The notes under the pieces: generated by a model
Told to the model about the DNA's origin: nothing
Databases searched by the model: none
What the model saw: the letters and a program-made list of their open reading frames with translations, nothing else
Shown: positions 8,717 through 17,622 of the stretch, in pieces
Numbering within the stretch: the first letter of the stretch is position 1
How the letters are laid out: the number at the start of each line of letters is the position of its first letter
Program-made: the position numbers and the translations under genes
Assembly: GCA_965204525.1 (NCBI GenBank)
Contig: OZ241994.1
Location: forward strand, 2,418,001 to 2,482,000
Length of the DNA stretch: 64,000 bases
Reading direction: 5' to 3'
Source of the DNA: Bin5 sp965204525
GTDB taxonomy: Bacteria; Chloroflexota; Anaerolineae; Caldilineales; Caldilineaceae

Positions 8717-9664
8717 ATGACAGGCCAGCGTACTGTCTATGTTAGTGGAGAGTTTGTGGCGGAGAGCGAGGCGGGCTTTTCTATTTTTGATTCGGCGTTG
8801 ATGTATGGTGATGTGATATTTGAAACGACGCGTACGTTTAACGGACAGCCTTTTCGGCTGCGGGAGCATATTGAGCGGCTGTATGTGGGGCTGCGGACGC
8901 TGGAGATCGACTGCGGGTTGACGCCGGACGGGATGGAGGCGGCGACACTGGAAACGATTGAGAGGAACCGACATTGTTTCGCGGACGGCAGGGACTTTCA
9001 GATCGTTCACAATGTTTCGCGGGGGCCGATGGGGCTATACGAAACGGTTTTTGAGGGCGGTGTGAAGCCGACGGTGACGATCAACTGCTGGCCGCTGACG
9101 TGGCATTTGGCTGCGTTCGCGGATACGTATGAGAAGGGCGTACACGCGGTCGTTCCGGCGCAGCGATCGGTTCCCTCGCGTTTGATCGACCCCAAGATCA
9201 AGAACCGGAGCCGGATCTACTATCAGATTGCCAACTTGCAGGCGCAGAAGGTGGACCCGGCGGCGTGGGCGCTGTTGACGGACGAGGACGGTTTTCTGAC
9301 GGAGGGCACGGGGTCGAACTTTTTTGTCGTCAAGGACGGGGGTCTGCTGACGGCGGAGCCGCGCAATATTCTGCGGGGTGTGACGCGGCAGGCGGTGTTG
9401 GAGCTGGCGGAGAGTTTGGGGCTGGCGTGCCGGGAGTGCAATCTGGAGCCGTATGACGTGATGACGGCGGACGAGGCGTTTTTCACTTCGACGCCGTTTA
9501 CGATTATGCCGGCGACGCGGTTCAACGGGCATGATGTGGGCACGGGAGAGCCGGGGCCGGTTACGCGGCGGTTGATGTCGGCCTGGAACCAGATGGTTGA
9601 GGTGGATATGGTGGCGCAGGCGCGGGCGTTTGCTGCGGAAGTGGGAAACTGCAGTGGTCAGTGA
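8717..9664 (+). CDS. Class IV aminotransferase (BCAT/D-amino-acid transaminase type)
   Basis: 315-residue PLP enzyme that moves an amino group between an amino acid and a 2-oxo acid. The frame is open from 8558, but the ATG at 8717 is preferred: GAGGGGGA lies just before it, and MTGQRTVYVSGEFV is the usual start. Family marks are DSALMYGDVIFETTRTF, the PLP lysine in KIKNRSRIYYQ, the phosphate-binding TEGTGSNFF, and RNILRGVTRQAVLELA. The last codons and stop lie inside a GTGGTCA repeat, so the C-terminal NCSGQ is repeat-derived. It is the only plus-strand gene between 3850 and 29557. Specificity cannot be decided. Confidence 0.9.
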   Translation: MTGQRTVYVSGEFVAESEAGFSIFDSALMYGDVIFETTRTFNGQPFRLREHIERLYVGLRTLEIDCGLTPDGMEAATLETIERNRHCFADGRDFQIVHNVSRGPMGLYETVFEGGVKPTVTINCWPLTWHLAAFADTYEKGVHAVVPAQRSVPSRLIDPKIKNRSRIYYQIANLQAQKVDPAAWALLTDEDGFLTEGTGSNFFVVKDGGLLTAEPRNILRGVTRQAVLELAESLGLACRECNLEPYDVMTADEAFFTSTPFTIMPATRFNGHDVGTGEPGPVTRRLMSAWNQMVEVDMVAQARAFAAEVGNCSGQ

Positions 9665-9679
9665 TCAGTGGTCAGTGGC
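9648..9679. repeat. GTGGTCA heptamer array overlapping a stop codon
   Basis: AACTGCAGTGGTCAGTGATC then AGTGGTCAGTGGC. It supplies the stop codon and last residues of the class IV aminotransferase gene. Confidence 0.75.
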
Positions 9680-9770
9680 TTGAGACAGCAAGTAGGGGGA
9701 GCGAACCCTGGTGGATTAGCAAGTTGCTGGGGAAGAATAAGCACGGTGGGTTAGCCTGATGGGGGGCGTT

Positions 9771-9810
9771 GCGGGGGGAATCCCCCCGCACAAGGGAGGG
9801 CCGAAGGCCC
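9771..9810. terminator. Two hairpins between convergent genes
   Basis: GCGGGGGG (9771-9778) pairs with CCCCCCGC (9782-9789). GGGCC (9798-9802) pairs with GGCCC (9806-9810) around GAA. They lie in the 203-nt convergent gap between the aminotransferase and the first Gfo/Idh/MocA gene. There is no clear T-run, so the terminator role is inferred from position. Confidence 0.4.
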
Positions 9811-9820
9811 GACCGCACAA

Positions 9821-9857
9821 CTGCAGTGGTTAGTGGTCAGTGATCAGTGGTCAGTGT
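9821..9857. repeat. GTGGTCA heptamer array
   Basis: CTGCAGTGGTTAGTGGTCAG followed by TGATCAGTGGTCAGTG, directly at the 3' end of the Gfo/Idh/MocA gene 9868-10941. Confidence 0.75.
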
Positions 9858-9867
9858 GGCGGGGGAG

Positions 9868-10941
9868 TCAGTCCCGCGGCAGGGGCCAGTGGATTTTTTC
9901 GACGCCTTGGGCCTGGGAGCGCATGATGGCGATCATGATTTCGAGGCTGTGGAGGGCGCGCTGGCCGCTGGAGATGCTCTCGCCTCCGTTTTCGATGAGG
10001 TGGATCAGTTCGTCGACGGCGTTGACCATGCCGCTGCCGTAGTCGACGGTTCCGCCGAGCTGGCGGCTGGTGACTTCGTGGGAGTGCTCGGGCGATGTCA
10101 GGTAGACGACGGCTTCGGTGTTGCTGATGCGGATGCGGCCCTTGGTGCAGAGGAGGTCGAGCTCGAAGTTGACGAGTGTTCGCTGCGACATTTCGATGTG
10201 AGCGCGTACGCCGTTGGTGAAGTAGACGAAGGCGGAGGCGCCGGGATCGGTTTTGGGGTCGTGGCCGCCGTCGCCGCGGTATTCGGTGCGGTCCTCGTAG
10301 CCTTCTTCCATGCCGCCGATGAGCCAGTCGGGCGCGGCGCCGGCGTACATGCAGACGGTGTCGATGAGGTGGGTGCCGTTGCGGAACATCATGGCCCGTT
10401 GGCCTCCCATGTGGGCGCCGATGCGGGTGAGGGAGCCGATGCGTCCCTCCTCAATGATGGCCAGGGCCTGGCGCCAGAAGGGGTCCCAACGGCGGCCATG
10501 GTTGACGCATATTTTGGTACCGTTCTTTTCGACAGCGGCCAACATACGGTCGGCATCGGCGAGGGTGGTGGCGAGGGGCTTTTCGCAGTAGATGGCGGGG
10601 ACGCCGGCCTCGGCCGCGTCGACGACCATCTGGGCGTGGAGATGGTCTGAGGTGACGACGCTGAGGATGTCGAGATTCTCGCGTTCGAGCATGGCGCGGT
10701 AGTCGTTGTAGTGTGCGGCCGGGCCCCAGTTTTGCTCGTATGTGGTGAGGAGTTCGGGCACAAGCTCGCAGACGGCGACGACTTGGGTGCGGGGATGGGC
10801 GGCGTAGGCGGAGGCGTGGGAGTGGGGCTGCGGGTGGCGCGTTGACCAGAGGTCGTAGCGCGGCGGCGACTGGCCGATGCCGGTGAGGCCGATAATGCCG
10901 GCCCGGTATGTCTTATTGCTCGATGGGTTGGTTGCGGACAT
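9868..10941 (-). CDS. Gfo/Idh/MocA-family oxidoreductase 1
   Basis: 357-residue NAD(P)-dependent sugar or cyclitol dehydrogenase family protein. The N-terminal Rossmann part has GIIGLTGIGQ and VVAVCELVPE. The signature EKPLATTLADADRML falls near residue 125. The C-terminal alpha/beta domain has NHGRRWDPFWRQA and GTHLIDTVCMYAG, with a His suitable for catalysis. First of three such genes in a row (9868, 11034, 12237), all on the minus strand. The three differ clearly, so they are not a recent duplication. Substrate unknown. Confidence 0.9.
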   Translation of the reverse strand: MSATNPSSNKTYRAGIIGLTGIGQSPPRYDLWSTRHPQPHSHASAYAAHPRTQVVAVCELVPELLTTYEQNWGPAAHYNDYRAMLERENLDILSVVTSDHLHAQMVVDAAEAGVPAIYCEKPLATTLADADRMLAAVEKNGTKICVNHGRRWDPFWRQALAIIEEGRIGSLTRIGAHMGGQRAMMFRNGTHLIDTVCMYAGAAPDWLIGGMEEGYEDRTEYRGDGGHDPKTDPGASAFVYFTNGVRAHIEMSQRTLVNFELDLLCTKGRIRISNTEAVVYLTSPEHSHEVTSRQLGGTVDYGSGMVNAVDELIHLIENGGESISSGQRALHSLEIMIAIMRSQAQGVEKIHWPLPRD

Positions 10942-11033
10942 GTTACCCTCTTAGTTGCTTAAGCCGGTTGGCGGTGGTGTAGTGCTGGCGACGGACCGAA
11001 TATCCCTCTAATCAGTGGCTACAGAAGGTCGGC

Positions 11034-12182
11034 CTACGCTTCCTTTAACCAGACGGCGTAGGGATTCTCCCTGTTTTCGAGTGGCAAGTAGACGCGGCCG
11101 CGAGTTCGCTGGGATTCGTGGATCGCCATGATCATCTCGAGGACGGCGCGGGCGTCATGGCCGTTGGTTACGGCGGTTACCTGGCGGTTCTCTTCTATCG
11201 CGCGGATCAACTCTTCCACAAAAATCCGGTTGTTCAGTTGAAATTTCTCGGAAACGGAACGGGGCTGGCCGTCCTCGTTCAGATCCCATTCGGGCAGCGT
11301 GATGCGTTCCCAGGCACCGTCTCTGTCGCCGGGGAGCCATAGGCGGTAGGGATAGTGGTAGAGCTCGCCGAGCGGCGCGGTGCGGAGTGAGAGGATGCCG
11401 GCGGAGCCGTGGATTTCGAGGCCGAGCCAGTTGACCTGCTCGCGGGTATCGGTGTCGTCGCTGCGATAGGAGTCAAGGTGGGCGGTCACTCCATTCTGGA
11501 AGACGAAGTAGGCGGCGAGACCGTTGCCAGCGATCAGGCCGACGCCTTCGTCGCCTTCATGGATGTCGGCGGTGGTGAGCTCGCGGCCGTCCTGGGTGAC
11601 GTGGGCGTGGGCCCAGGCAACTTCGGATCCGGCGAGGAAACGGATGTCGTCGAGGAGGTGGGGACCGAGGACGATGAGGTCCATTGCGCCAGCGCGGTGG
11701 TCGGCTTTGCCGTGGCGGCGGATCATCTGGACGTCGCCGATGAGGCCGTCGTCGATGAGTTTTTTGGCGTGGAGCTCGTAAGGGTTGGCGCGGCGGTGGG
11801 CGACGGCGACCCTGGTGTTGTGTTTTTCGCAGACGGCGAGCATGGCGTCGGCTTCGGCCAGCGTGCGGGAGAAGGGCTTTTCGCTAAAGATGCCCTTGAC
11901 GCCGGCTTGGGCGCAGGCAATGACCATGTCGGCGTGTTGATCGACCCAGCGGGGGCAGACGGTGACGAGATCCAGGTCGATCTTTGACAGCATTTCGTGA
12001 TAGTCGGCGAAGCTGTGGGCGGCGCCGGTACGCTGGACGGCGGCGGCGCGTCCTTCTTCGTCCGGGTCGGCGAGTGCGACGACTTCGACATTGGGCAGCC
12101 CCTGGAAGGCGGTGTCGAGATGGTGGCCGTAGTTGCCGCGTCCGGTGTGGCCGATGATTCCGGCCCGATAGGTTGCTGACAT
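11034..12182 (-). CDS. Gfo/Idh/MocA-family oxidoreductase 2
   Basis: 382 residues. The Rossmann start is YRAGIIGHTGRGNYGHHLD, and SEKPFSRTLAEADAML replaces the common EKP-LA. AHRRANPYELHAKKLIDDG and LGPHLLDDIRFLAGS carry the expected C-domain residues. It shares its opening MSATYRAGIIG with the gene at 9868 (MSATNPSSNKTYRAGIIG). That suggests a common ancestor for these two. Likely oxidises a sugar or sugar acid using NAD(P). Confidence 0.9.
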   Translation of the reverse strand: MSATYRAGIIGHTGRGNYGHHLDTAFQGLPNVEVVALADPDEEGRAAAVQRTGAAHSFADYHEMLSKIDLDLVTVCPRWVDQHADMVIACAQAGVKGIFSEKPFSRTLAEADAMLAVCEKHNTRVAVAHRRANPYELHAKKLIDDGLIGDVQMIRRHGKADHRAGAMDLIVLGPHLLDDIRFLAGSEVAWAHAHVTQDGRELTTADIHEGDEGVGLIAGNGLAAYFVFQNGVTAHLDSYRSDDTDTREQVNWLGLEIHGSAGILSLRTAPLGELYHYPYRLWLPGDRDGAWERITLPEWDLNEDGQPRSVSEKFQLNNRIFVEELIRAIEENRQVTAVTNGHDARAVLEMIMAIHESQRTRGRVYLPLENRENPYAVWLKEA

Positions 12183-12189
12183 TTGAACC

Positions 12190-12217
12190 CCAGTGGTCAG
12201 TGGTTAGTGGTCAGTTA
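12190..12217. repeat. GTGGTCA heptamer array
   Basis: CCAGTGGTCAGTGGTTAGTG then GTCAGTTA, between two Gfo/Idh/MocA genes. Confidence 0.7.
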
Positions 12218-12236
12218 CTGGCGGCGAGTGCGGGTG

Positions 12237-13274
12237 TCATTCGCCGGTGGAACGGATTTCGATATCGTCGAGGCCTTCGGCGAGAGGCAGGCTTACCTGT
12301 GTGCCGGTCTTGTGGGAGATGTGGATGGCGGTGATGACTTCGAGCGCTTTGAGGCCGTCGCGGCCGGTTGAGACGCTTTCGCGGTCTTCGAGCAGGCAGT
12401 CGATGCTTTCGCGGGTAGCTGAGTAGAAGTAGTCGTCGAGCTTGAACTCGGCCGGCATGTCGGGGATGGGCTGGAATTCGTAGCGTGTGCCGTAGCCTTC
12501 GTCGGCTTCGACGAGGGGGCCGTATTCCCAGTGGCCGCGGCGTTCGCTGAAGTGGATGCGGCCTTCGGTGCCGGCGATCTTGGTGTAGCCGAGATGCTCT
12601 TTACGTTCGGCGATGCAGTCGATGAAGATGACGACGCCGTCCGAGCAGGCGACCATGCCGGCGCCGCCGGGATCGGCGACGGTTTCCTGGTTGAGGTAGC
12701 CGGATACGAGCTGGGGCTGCGCGTCGGTGAAGAAGAAGGCGTAGTCGACGGTGTGGGTGCCGTTGGTGAGGAGCGGGCGGCAGCCCTCGTAGGTGATGGT
12801 CTTGATGCGGCCGACGGCGCCGTCGTCGATCATGCGCTTGATGCGCTGGTAGTGGGGGAGGAAGCGGCGGGTGTGTTCGGTTATGAGGCGGGAGCCGCTG
12901 CGGTCGCAGGCTTCCACCATTTTGCGGCCCCAGGCGACGCTGGTAGCGAGCGGCTTTTCGACCATGATCACTTTGATGTCGGCTTCGGCGGCTTCGATGA
13001 CGGGATGGTGGTGGTAGAGCGTGTTGGTGGTGACGTCGACGACATCGAGGCGGGCTTTTTCGTACATGTCGACGGCGGTGGGATAGCGATGCTCGGGCTC
13101 GATCTCCCATTCGTCGCCGAACTGTTGGAGCCGCTGTGGGTCGATGTCGGCGATTGCGACCAGCTCGGCGTCTTCGCAGCGGCGGTAGCCGGCTGCGTGG
13201 GAAAAGGGTCTGTGCCCGAGTCCGCCGATTGGGCCGGCGCCGACGATGCCGACTCTGACTTTAGCTTTAGACAT
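12237..13274 (-). CDS. Gfo/Idh/MocA-family oxidoreductase 3
   Basis: 345 residues with Rossmann motif VGIVGAGPIGGLGH and acidic ADIDPQRL. The signature VEKPLATSVAWGRKM is near residue 119 and TEHTRRFLPHYQRIKRMID follows. TNGTHTVDYAFFF gives the C-domain His. The gene is divergent in sequence from the two preceding family members. It is the last of the trio before the GNAT gene, with 44 nt between them. Probably oxidises a sugar-like substrate with NAD(P). Confidence 0.9.
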   Translation of the reverse strand: MSKAKVRVGIVGAGPIGGLGHRPFSHAAGYRRCEDAELVAIADIDPQRLQQFGDEWEIEPEHRYPTAVDMYEKARLDVVDVTTNTLYHHHPVIEAAEADIKVIMVEKPLATSVAWGRKMVEACDRSGSRLITEHTRRFLPHYQRIKRMIDDGAVGRIKTITYEGCRPLLTNGTHTVDYAFFFTDAQPQLVSGYLNQETVADPGGAGMVACSDGVVIFIDCIAERKEHLGYTKIAGTEGRIHFSERRGHWEYGPLVEADEGYGTRYEFQPIPDMPAEFKLDDYFYSATRESIDCLLEDRESVSTGRDGLKALEVITAIHISHKTGTQVSLPLAEGLDDIEIRSTGE

Positions 13275-13318
13275 GTGTGTGCTCCTGGGACTTGGTTGCG
13301 AATTGGGTTGGGCGGCGA

Positions 13319-13801
13319 CTATGGGTCGTCTGCGGTGATGGGCATGATGTAGTGGATCTGGCGGGCTACTTCGCGGAAGCCGAAGTCGGGGTAGAAGTGT
13401 GCGCCGACATCGTTCTGGTCGAGGGTTTCGATGCGGGCGTAGGACAGGCCTTCGGCGGCGAAGTAGGCGACGGCCTCTTCGAGCAGGCGGCGGCCGATGC
13501 CCTGTTGCTGGAATTCGGGCAGGACGGCGAAGTTGGGGATGCCGCCGACGCCGGCGGCTTTGTCAACGCGGGTGGAGACGTAGCCGACGATCTGCCCGTC
13601 GACTTCGGCGACGAGGATGCCGTGTGCGTTGGCTGCGACGTCGTCGTCTATATGGCGTACTTTGCGCCAGCGCCAGTCTTTGCCGTGGATAGTCCCGTAG
13701 AGCCGTTCGATGTTCTGGTCGACACAGACGCCGTCAAAGCAGATGGCGGTGATCGTTTTCAGCGTTTCCAGGTCGGACGGTCGGTAGCGTCGAATTTCCA
13801 T
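13319..13801 (-). CDS. GNAT-family N-acetyltransferase
   Basis: 160 residues, a typical single-domain acetyl-CoA-dependent N-acetyltransferase length. The acetyl-CoA-binding motif A is NFAVLPEFQQQGIGRRLLEE (Q-x-x-G-x-G near residue 95), followed by LDQNDVGAHFYPDFGFREVA, the usual C-terminal Y-x-x-x-GF segment. Acceptor unknown. It lies between the third Gfo/Idh/MocA gene and the second beta-propeller paralogue, all on the minus strand. Confidence 0.9.
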   Translation of the reverse strand: MEIRRYRPSDLETLKTITAICFDGVCVDQNIERLYGTIHGKDWRWRKVRHIDDDVAANAHGILVAEVDGQIVGYVSTRVDKAAGVGGIPNFAVLPEFQQQGIGRRLLEEAVAYFAAEGLSYARIETLDQNDVGAHFYPDFGFREVARQIHYIMPITADDP

Positions 13802-13861
13802 CCAATGCTCCTGCGTGAAGCTGCTTTGGGGCCGGCAAGACAGGCGTCGGTTGGTTTTGCC

Positions 13862-15328
13862 CTACTCTACAAACTGGAAGGCGTAGACGTCGGCATCCTG
13901 CAGTGAAAAGCGCAGCCGCACGAGCTCGCCGCTGAACTGGCTGACGTCGGCGCCGTTTGACCAGCGCACGGTGCGGTCGAGGTCATCGCCCAAGAGCTCG
14001 ACGCAGTCGTTAAGGCCATAGCCCTCGATGGCCAGGTCGACCTGTCCGTGGAGCATTTCTACGCGGACGCTGCCGGCGGCCGAGGCGGAGAAGTTCAGCT
14101 CTAAATTGCTCCCAGTGAACCTGATCGGCTTGGTGATCATTTCGCCGCCGCTGGGGGGTGCGTGGAGGGAGACGAAGCCGTCCGTGCGGAGGGTGTAGCG
14201 GCGCTGGCTCACCGAATTCCCGCGCCAGTAGCCTTCACTGACGTACATTGAGAGCTCATCGGGGGCGCCGGCGAACTGGGAGCGGGTGGTGACGAGGCCC
14301 CAGTGCTGGTAGTTATCGCCGTAGGTCCAGTTGTCCTGCGGACGCAGGCCGGGGCGGATGAATGCTTCGGGCCAGATGTTAAATTCCATGCCGTCGCGGC
14401 TGCTCATGAAGAGGCCGTCGGTGAGGGCGGCGCCGTAGCGCTCCCGGGCTTCGGAGCGCATGCGGCGGTGTTCCGGTTCGGGGAGATCTTCGATGGCGGG
14501 CGACCAGGGGCGCTCCACGTAGCGGGCGGGGAAGCCGACGAAAATGTGGGGCGCGCGGAAGTAGGGCGTGACCTGGTTGGTGTAGAGCTCAGCGATGCGG
14601 GTGGGGTTGTAGTCAATGAAGACGGGCTCGGTCCAGTTGAGGAAGTCGTGCGAGACGCAGGTCATGATGTCGCGTCCGTGGCGGAAGTCGCGGTGGTAGT
14701 CGCGGTATTCGCCGCGTTCGGCGTCCCAAAAGGCCAGGTTCTGGGAGTCGAAGTAGCCCTTGGTGATGACGGGTTCGTCGCTCATCTGCGTCCAGTGGAT
14801 GCCGTCGGGTGAGCTGAGGGCGAAGAGGCCTTTGTATCCTCTGTTGTTGGCGAGCGCCTTGTATCTTTCGGCGGCGGGCGCGTCGGGATTGGGGTCTTTG
14901 AAGGGTACGAAGTTGATGGCCGGGCTGGTGTCTTCGCGGGCATCGAGGATGATGTTGTTGTTGCGCGAGCCGTCGAATTCGACGAGGCCGAGGTTTGGCT
15001 TGCTCCAGTTGATGCCGTCGCTGCTTTCGGCGAGGCAGACGACCTCGGGGTGGGCGAATTCAAGGGAGCCGGCGTCATGGGTGAAGTGCCAGCCGCGGTA
15101 GTACATGAGGTAGCGGTCATCGTCCTGGAAGACGGTGACGTAGCCGGAGGCGTTGCCCTCCCAGGGTGCGTCGGTCTCGAGGGCGACCTCCTGGGGGACG
15201 GGGCGATGGAGGCGCAGCTCGGCGTCGCGGGAAAGGGCGGCGATGAGATGGTCGTCGACGAGCAGCTCGCGGCGGGAGCCGATGTGGATTCCCGGGCCGG
15301 GCTCAATGTTGGTGAGTGAACTGGACAT
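13862..15328 (-). CDS. Beta-propeller glycosidase-like protein (paralogue 2)
   Basis: 488 residues, aligned end to end with 4997-6508. Matching blocks are DDHLIAALSRDAELRLHRPV, TDAPWEGNA, MYYRGWHF, CLAESSDGINWSKPNLGLVE, YFDSQNLAFWDAERGEYRDY, YTNQVTPYFRAPHI, SSRDGMEFNIWPEA and FSASAAGSVRVEM. S-D-G-x-x-W blade motifs recur. No signal peptide is visible. The two copies bracket the dehydrogenase/Gfo/GNAT block, which suggests one catabolic cluster. I infer a carbohydrate-active role; the exact reaction is unknown. Confidence 0.7.
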   Translation of the reverse strand: MSSSLTNIEPGPGIHIGSRRELLVDDHLIAALSRDAELRLHRPVPQEVALETDAPWEGNASGYVTVFQDDDRYLMYYRGWHFTHDAGSLEFAHPEVVCLAESSDGINWSKPNLGLVEFDGSRNNNIILDAREDTSPAINFVPFKDPNPDAPAAERYKALANNRGYKGLFALSSPDGIHWTQMSDEPVITKGYFDSQNLAFWDAERGEYRDYHRDFRHGRDIMTCVSHDFLNWTEPVFIDYNPTRIAELYTNQVTPYFRAPHIFVGFPARYVERPWSPAIEDLPEPEHRRMRSEARERYGAALTDGLFMSSRDGMEFNIWPEAFIRPGLRPQDNWTYGDNYQHWGLVTTRSQFAGAPDELSMYVSEGYWRGNSVSQRRYTLRTDGFVSLHAPPSGGEMITKPIRFTGSNLELNFSASAAGSVRVEMLHGQVDLAIEGYGLNDCVELLGDDLDRTVRWSNGADVSQFSGELVRLRFSLQDADVYAFQFVE

Positions 15329-15410
15329 GGTGAACTCCCTTTGCGGCCGATGCCCGCGGGCCGATGTGACGGCTGCTTAAGAACGGAGGCGGTGCCCCCG
15401 GGTACTGTGC

Positions 15411-16277
15411 TCAGGCTGGTGTCACGCCGATGCGGTCGAGACGTTGTTTGGCTTCGGCGTAGACGTCTGCGGAAAGCGGGCCGGCCTGGATGGCCTGCGC
15501 GTTTTCAGCGAGATGCGCGGGATTGGTTGTGCCTACGATGATGGTGTGGACGTCAGGGTGCGTCAGAGTATAGCGCAGTACGAAGGACGTGTCGCTTTCG
15601 CCGGCCTGCTTCAGGTCGGCCAGGCCGGCACCGGTAAAGGCCTGCCATCTGTCGGGACTGCCTATGCCCTCGCCAGGCTTGCCGAGGGCGACGCCGCCGC
15701 GGATGATGGTGCCGGCGCCGGCCTGCGCGGTTGTGGTCAGCCAGTCTTCGTGGTCGCGCTCGAGGGCGGAGTAGGGGATCTGGTAGACATCAAAGACATC
15801 CCAGTCGAGGTAGGTGGGCAGGTGGGGCAAGGTGGTGGACATGCCGATCCAGCGCACTTTGCCCAGGGCGCGCATGTCCTGCAGCGCCTGCACCAGGTCG
15901 CCCTGTTCGCAGTCGGCCACGGTGGGGTTGTGCAGTTGCATTATGTCGATGCAGTCGACGCGCAGGCGTTCGAGGCTTTGGTGCAGACCGCGGAAAAGGT
16001 TCTCTCTGGACCAGATATGTCCATCGGGATGGCAGCCGCACTTGGTGGCGAGGACGAATTCATCGCGGCGGTAATGAAGGTAGCGGCCGATCATCTCCTC
16101 GCTGTTGCCGTAGTCGTTGGCGGTGTCGATGAAGTTGATACCGGCATCGAGGACGGCGTTGAGCTGGGCATCCATCTCTGCGTCGTTCATGGCGCGGCGA
16201 TGGCCTGCGCCGAAGCCGAGCCGGGTGACTTCCAGGCCGGTACGACCAAGGATTGCCGTGGGGAGGGTATTGGACAT
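15411..16277 (-). CDS. Aldo/keto reductase
   Basis: 288-residue NADPH-dependent carbonyl reductase of the TIM-barrel AKR family. The start is LPTAILGRTGLEVTRLGFG. The catalytic tetrad is readable: Asp and Tyr in FIDTANDYGNSE, Lys in VLATKCG, His in IMQLHNP. The barrel end carries IIVGTTNPAHLAENA. Family length is normal. It lies 74 nt after a dioxygenase gene and before the propeller gene, in the same direction, so co-expression is likely. Substrate probably a sugar-derived aldehyde or ketone. Confidence 0.92.
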   Translation of the reverse strand: MSNTLPTAILGRTGLEVTRLGFGAGHRRAMNDAEMDAQLNAVLDAGINFIDTANDYGNSEEMIGRYLHYRRDEFVLATKCGCHPDGHIWSRENLFRGLHQSLERLRVDCIDIMQLHNPTVADCEQGDLVQALQDMRALGKVRWIGMSTTLPHLPTYLDWDVFDVYQIPYSALERDHEDWLTTTAQAGAGTIIRGGVALGKPGEGIGSPDRWQAFTGAGLADLKQAGESDTSFVLRYTLTHPDVHTIIVGTTNPAHLAENAQAIQAGPLSADVYAEAKQRLDRIGVTPA

Positions 16278-16351
16278 CGGGAGCCTTTCCTAGGTGTAGA
16301 ATCGGGCCGGATGTAACTCGATGTCGGGCCGCTTAGAACTGACCGCCACAG

Positions 16352-17149
16352 TTATACGCGCCCTGGGAACTCCTTGCCACGAATGTGCATGAAAGGTGTG
16401 TCGCCGCTGCGGGGCGTGCCTTCGACCTGGCTGCGGTGGGATTCGTCAACGATGCCGAGGTAGCTGGTTTCGGCGTCGAGATAGTGGAGTGCCAGGCCGC
16501 GGCGGCGGTTGGGGGTGGTGTTGGCTTCGGTGCGATGGAAGTTGAGGCCATGGTGGAACATGCAGTGGCCGGCTTTCAGTTCCACCGGGACGGGGTCGGC
16601 CAGAAACTCCTGGGCCAGGAACAGGTCCTTGTACTCACGGGCGATCGGGCCCCACTTGTGGCTGCCGGGGATGACGGTCATGCAGCCGTTGTCGACGGTA
16701 GCATCGTCGAGGGCGACCCAGCAGCTGACATGGTTCTGGGGGGCGAACATGGGCCAGGCGACGGAGTCCTGATGCCAGTCGGTCACGGTGCCATTGAAGC
16801 GGGGCTTCATCATAAGCTGGTCGGTGTAGAGCTTGATATTGGGGCTCAGGAGAACTTCGATCACGTCTACAATCTCGGGCTTTTTGGCGACGGCTTCGAA
16901 GAGGTCGTCATGGTAGCAGAGGTAGACCATCTTGCGGATCATGTCGATACGTGGATTGGCCTTCTTTTTGCCATCTCGGAACTGCTCTTCCAACTGAATA
17001 TATTTAGGCGGCACATGGGTGAGGCGTCCGGCGGCGATTTCTTCAGTGCGCTGGCGGAGGGCCTGGATGTCGTCGTCGGACAGGACGCGGCCGTAGGGCA
17101 GGTAGCCGTTTTCGTCGAAAAACTGTTTCTGTTCGGCAGACAGGATCAT
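16352..17149 (-). CDS. Phytanoyl-CoA dioxygenase (PhyH) family protein 1
   Basis: 265-residue Fe(II)/2-oxoglutarate oxygenase. It starts MILSAEQKQFFDENGYLPY, as is usual in the family. The iron triad is His and Asp in DWHQDSVAWP and the distal His in HHGLNFHRTEAN, and PNRRRGLALHY supplies the 2-oxoglutarate Arg. These enzymes hydroxylate a small substrate, unknown here. A second family member lies at 18137-18913, about 30% similar by eye, with two small membrane genes in between. Confidence 0.9.
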   Translation of the reverse strand: MILSAEQKQFFDENGYLPYGRVLSDDDIQALRQRTEEIAAGRLTHVPPKYIQLEEQFRDGKKKANPRIDMIRKMVYLCYHDDLFEAVAKKPEIVDVIEVLLSPNIKLYTDQLMMKPRFNGTVTDWHQDSVAWPMFAPQNHVSCWVALDDATVDNGCMTVIPGSHKWGPIAREYKDLFLAQEFLADPVPVELKAGHCMFHHGLNFHRTEANTTPNRRRGLALHYLDAETSYLGIVDESHRSQVEGTPRSGDTPFMHIRGKEFPGRV

Positions 17150-17205
17150 GGTTGGTCTCCTCAGAGTTTAGGGGCGCAGGCCGCAGCGCTCATCATCCGA
17201 GCAAG

Positions 17206-17622
17206 TCAGCGGCGCAGTAGTTTGGGTAAGAATAACTGTACGCCGAGTACGGCCAACAGTCCAAACACGAGACTGGGCGCGACCAGCAGGAAGCTGCGTT
17301 GAAAGGTATAGGTAAAGACGACGTCGGAAAGAAGGAGGTCGAGCGCTGGGATTTGGCCACCCAACAGCGCCCAGGAGGTGTAGGCCCAGAAGCCGCCAAA
17401 GAGCGGAACGCTTGCGAAGGAAGCCACGATATACAGGAGGACCGCCTTGGGTTCTGCCATGGCCAGCAGAGTCCCGGACAGAGCGGCGGCAAGACTGAGC
17501 GCGAGCATATCGGCCGGCCAGGCGACATAGTCTTTGAGATGGGTAAGGGAGATCAACCCCATGTAGGCCAGGATCGCGGCGACGGCGAAGACGGCCAGGC
17601 ACTGTCGAAGTCCGGGGTTCAT
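17206..17622 (-). CDS. Small integral membrane protein
   Basis: 138 residues with about four hydrophobic helices (near residues 8-25, 38-55, 60-88 and 112-132). The end is basic (LFLPKLLRR), placing it at the cytoplasmic side if the positive-inside rule holds. The ATG overlaps the stop of the gene upstream in an ATGA arrangement, so the two are translationally coupled. No family recognised. It may form a small membrane complex with its partner at 17619. Confidence 0.7.
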   Translation of the reverse strand: MNPGLRQCLAVFAVAAILAYMGLISLTHLKDYVAWPADMLALSLAAALSGTLLAMAEPKAVLLYIVASFASVPLFGGFWAYTSWALLGGQIPALDLLLSDVVFTYTFQRSFLLVAPSLVFGLLAVLGVQLFLPKLLRR

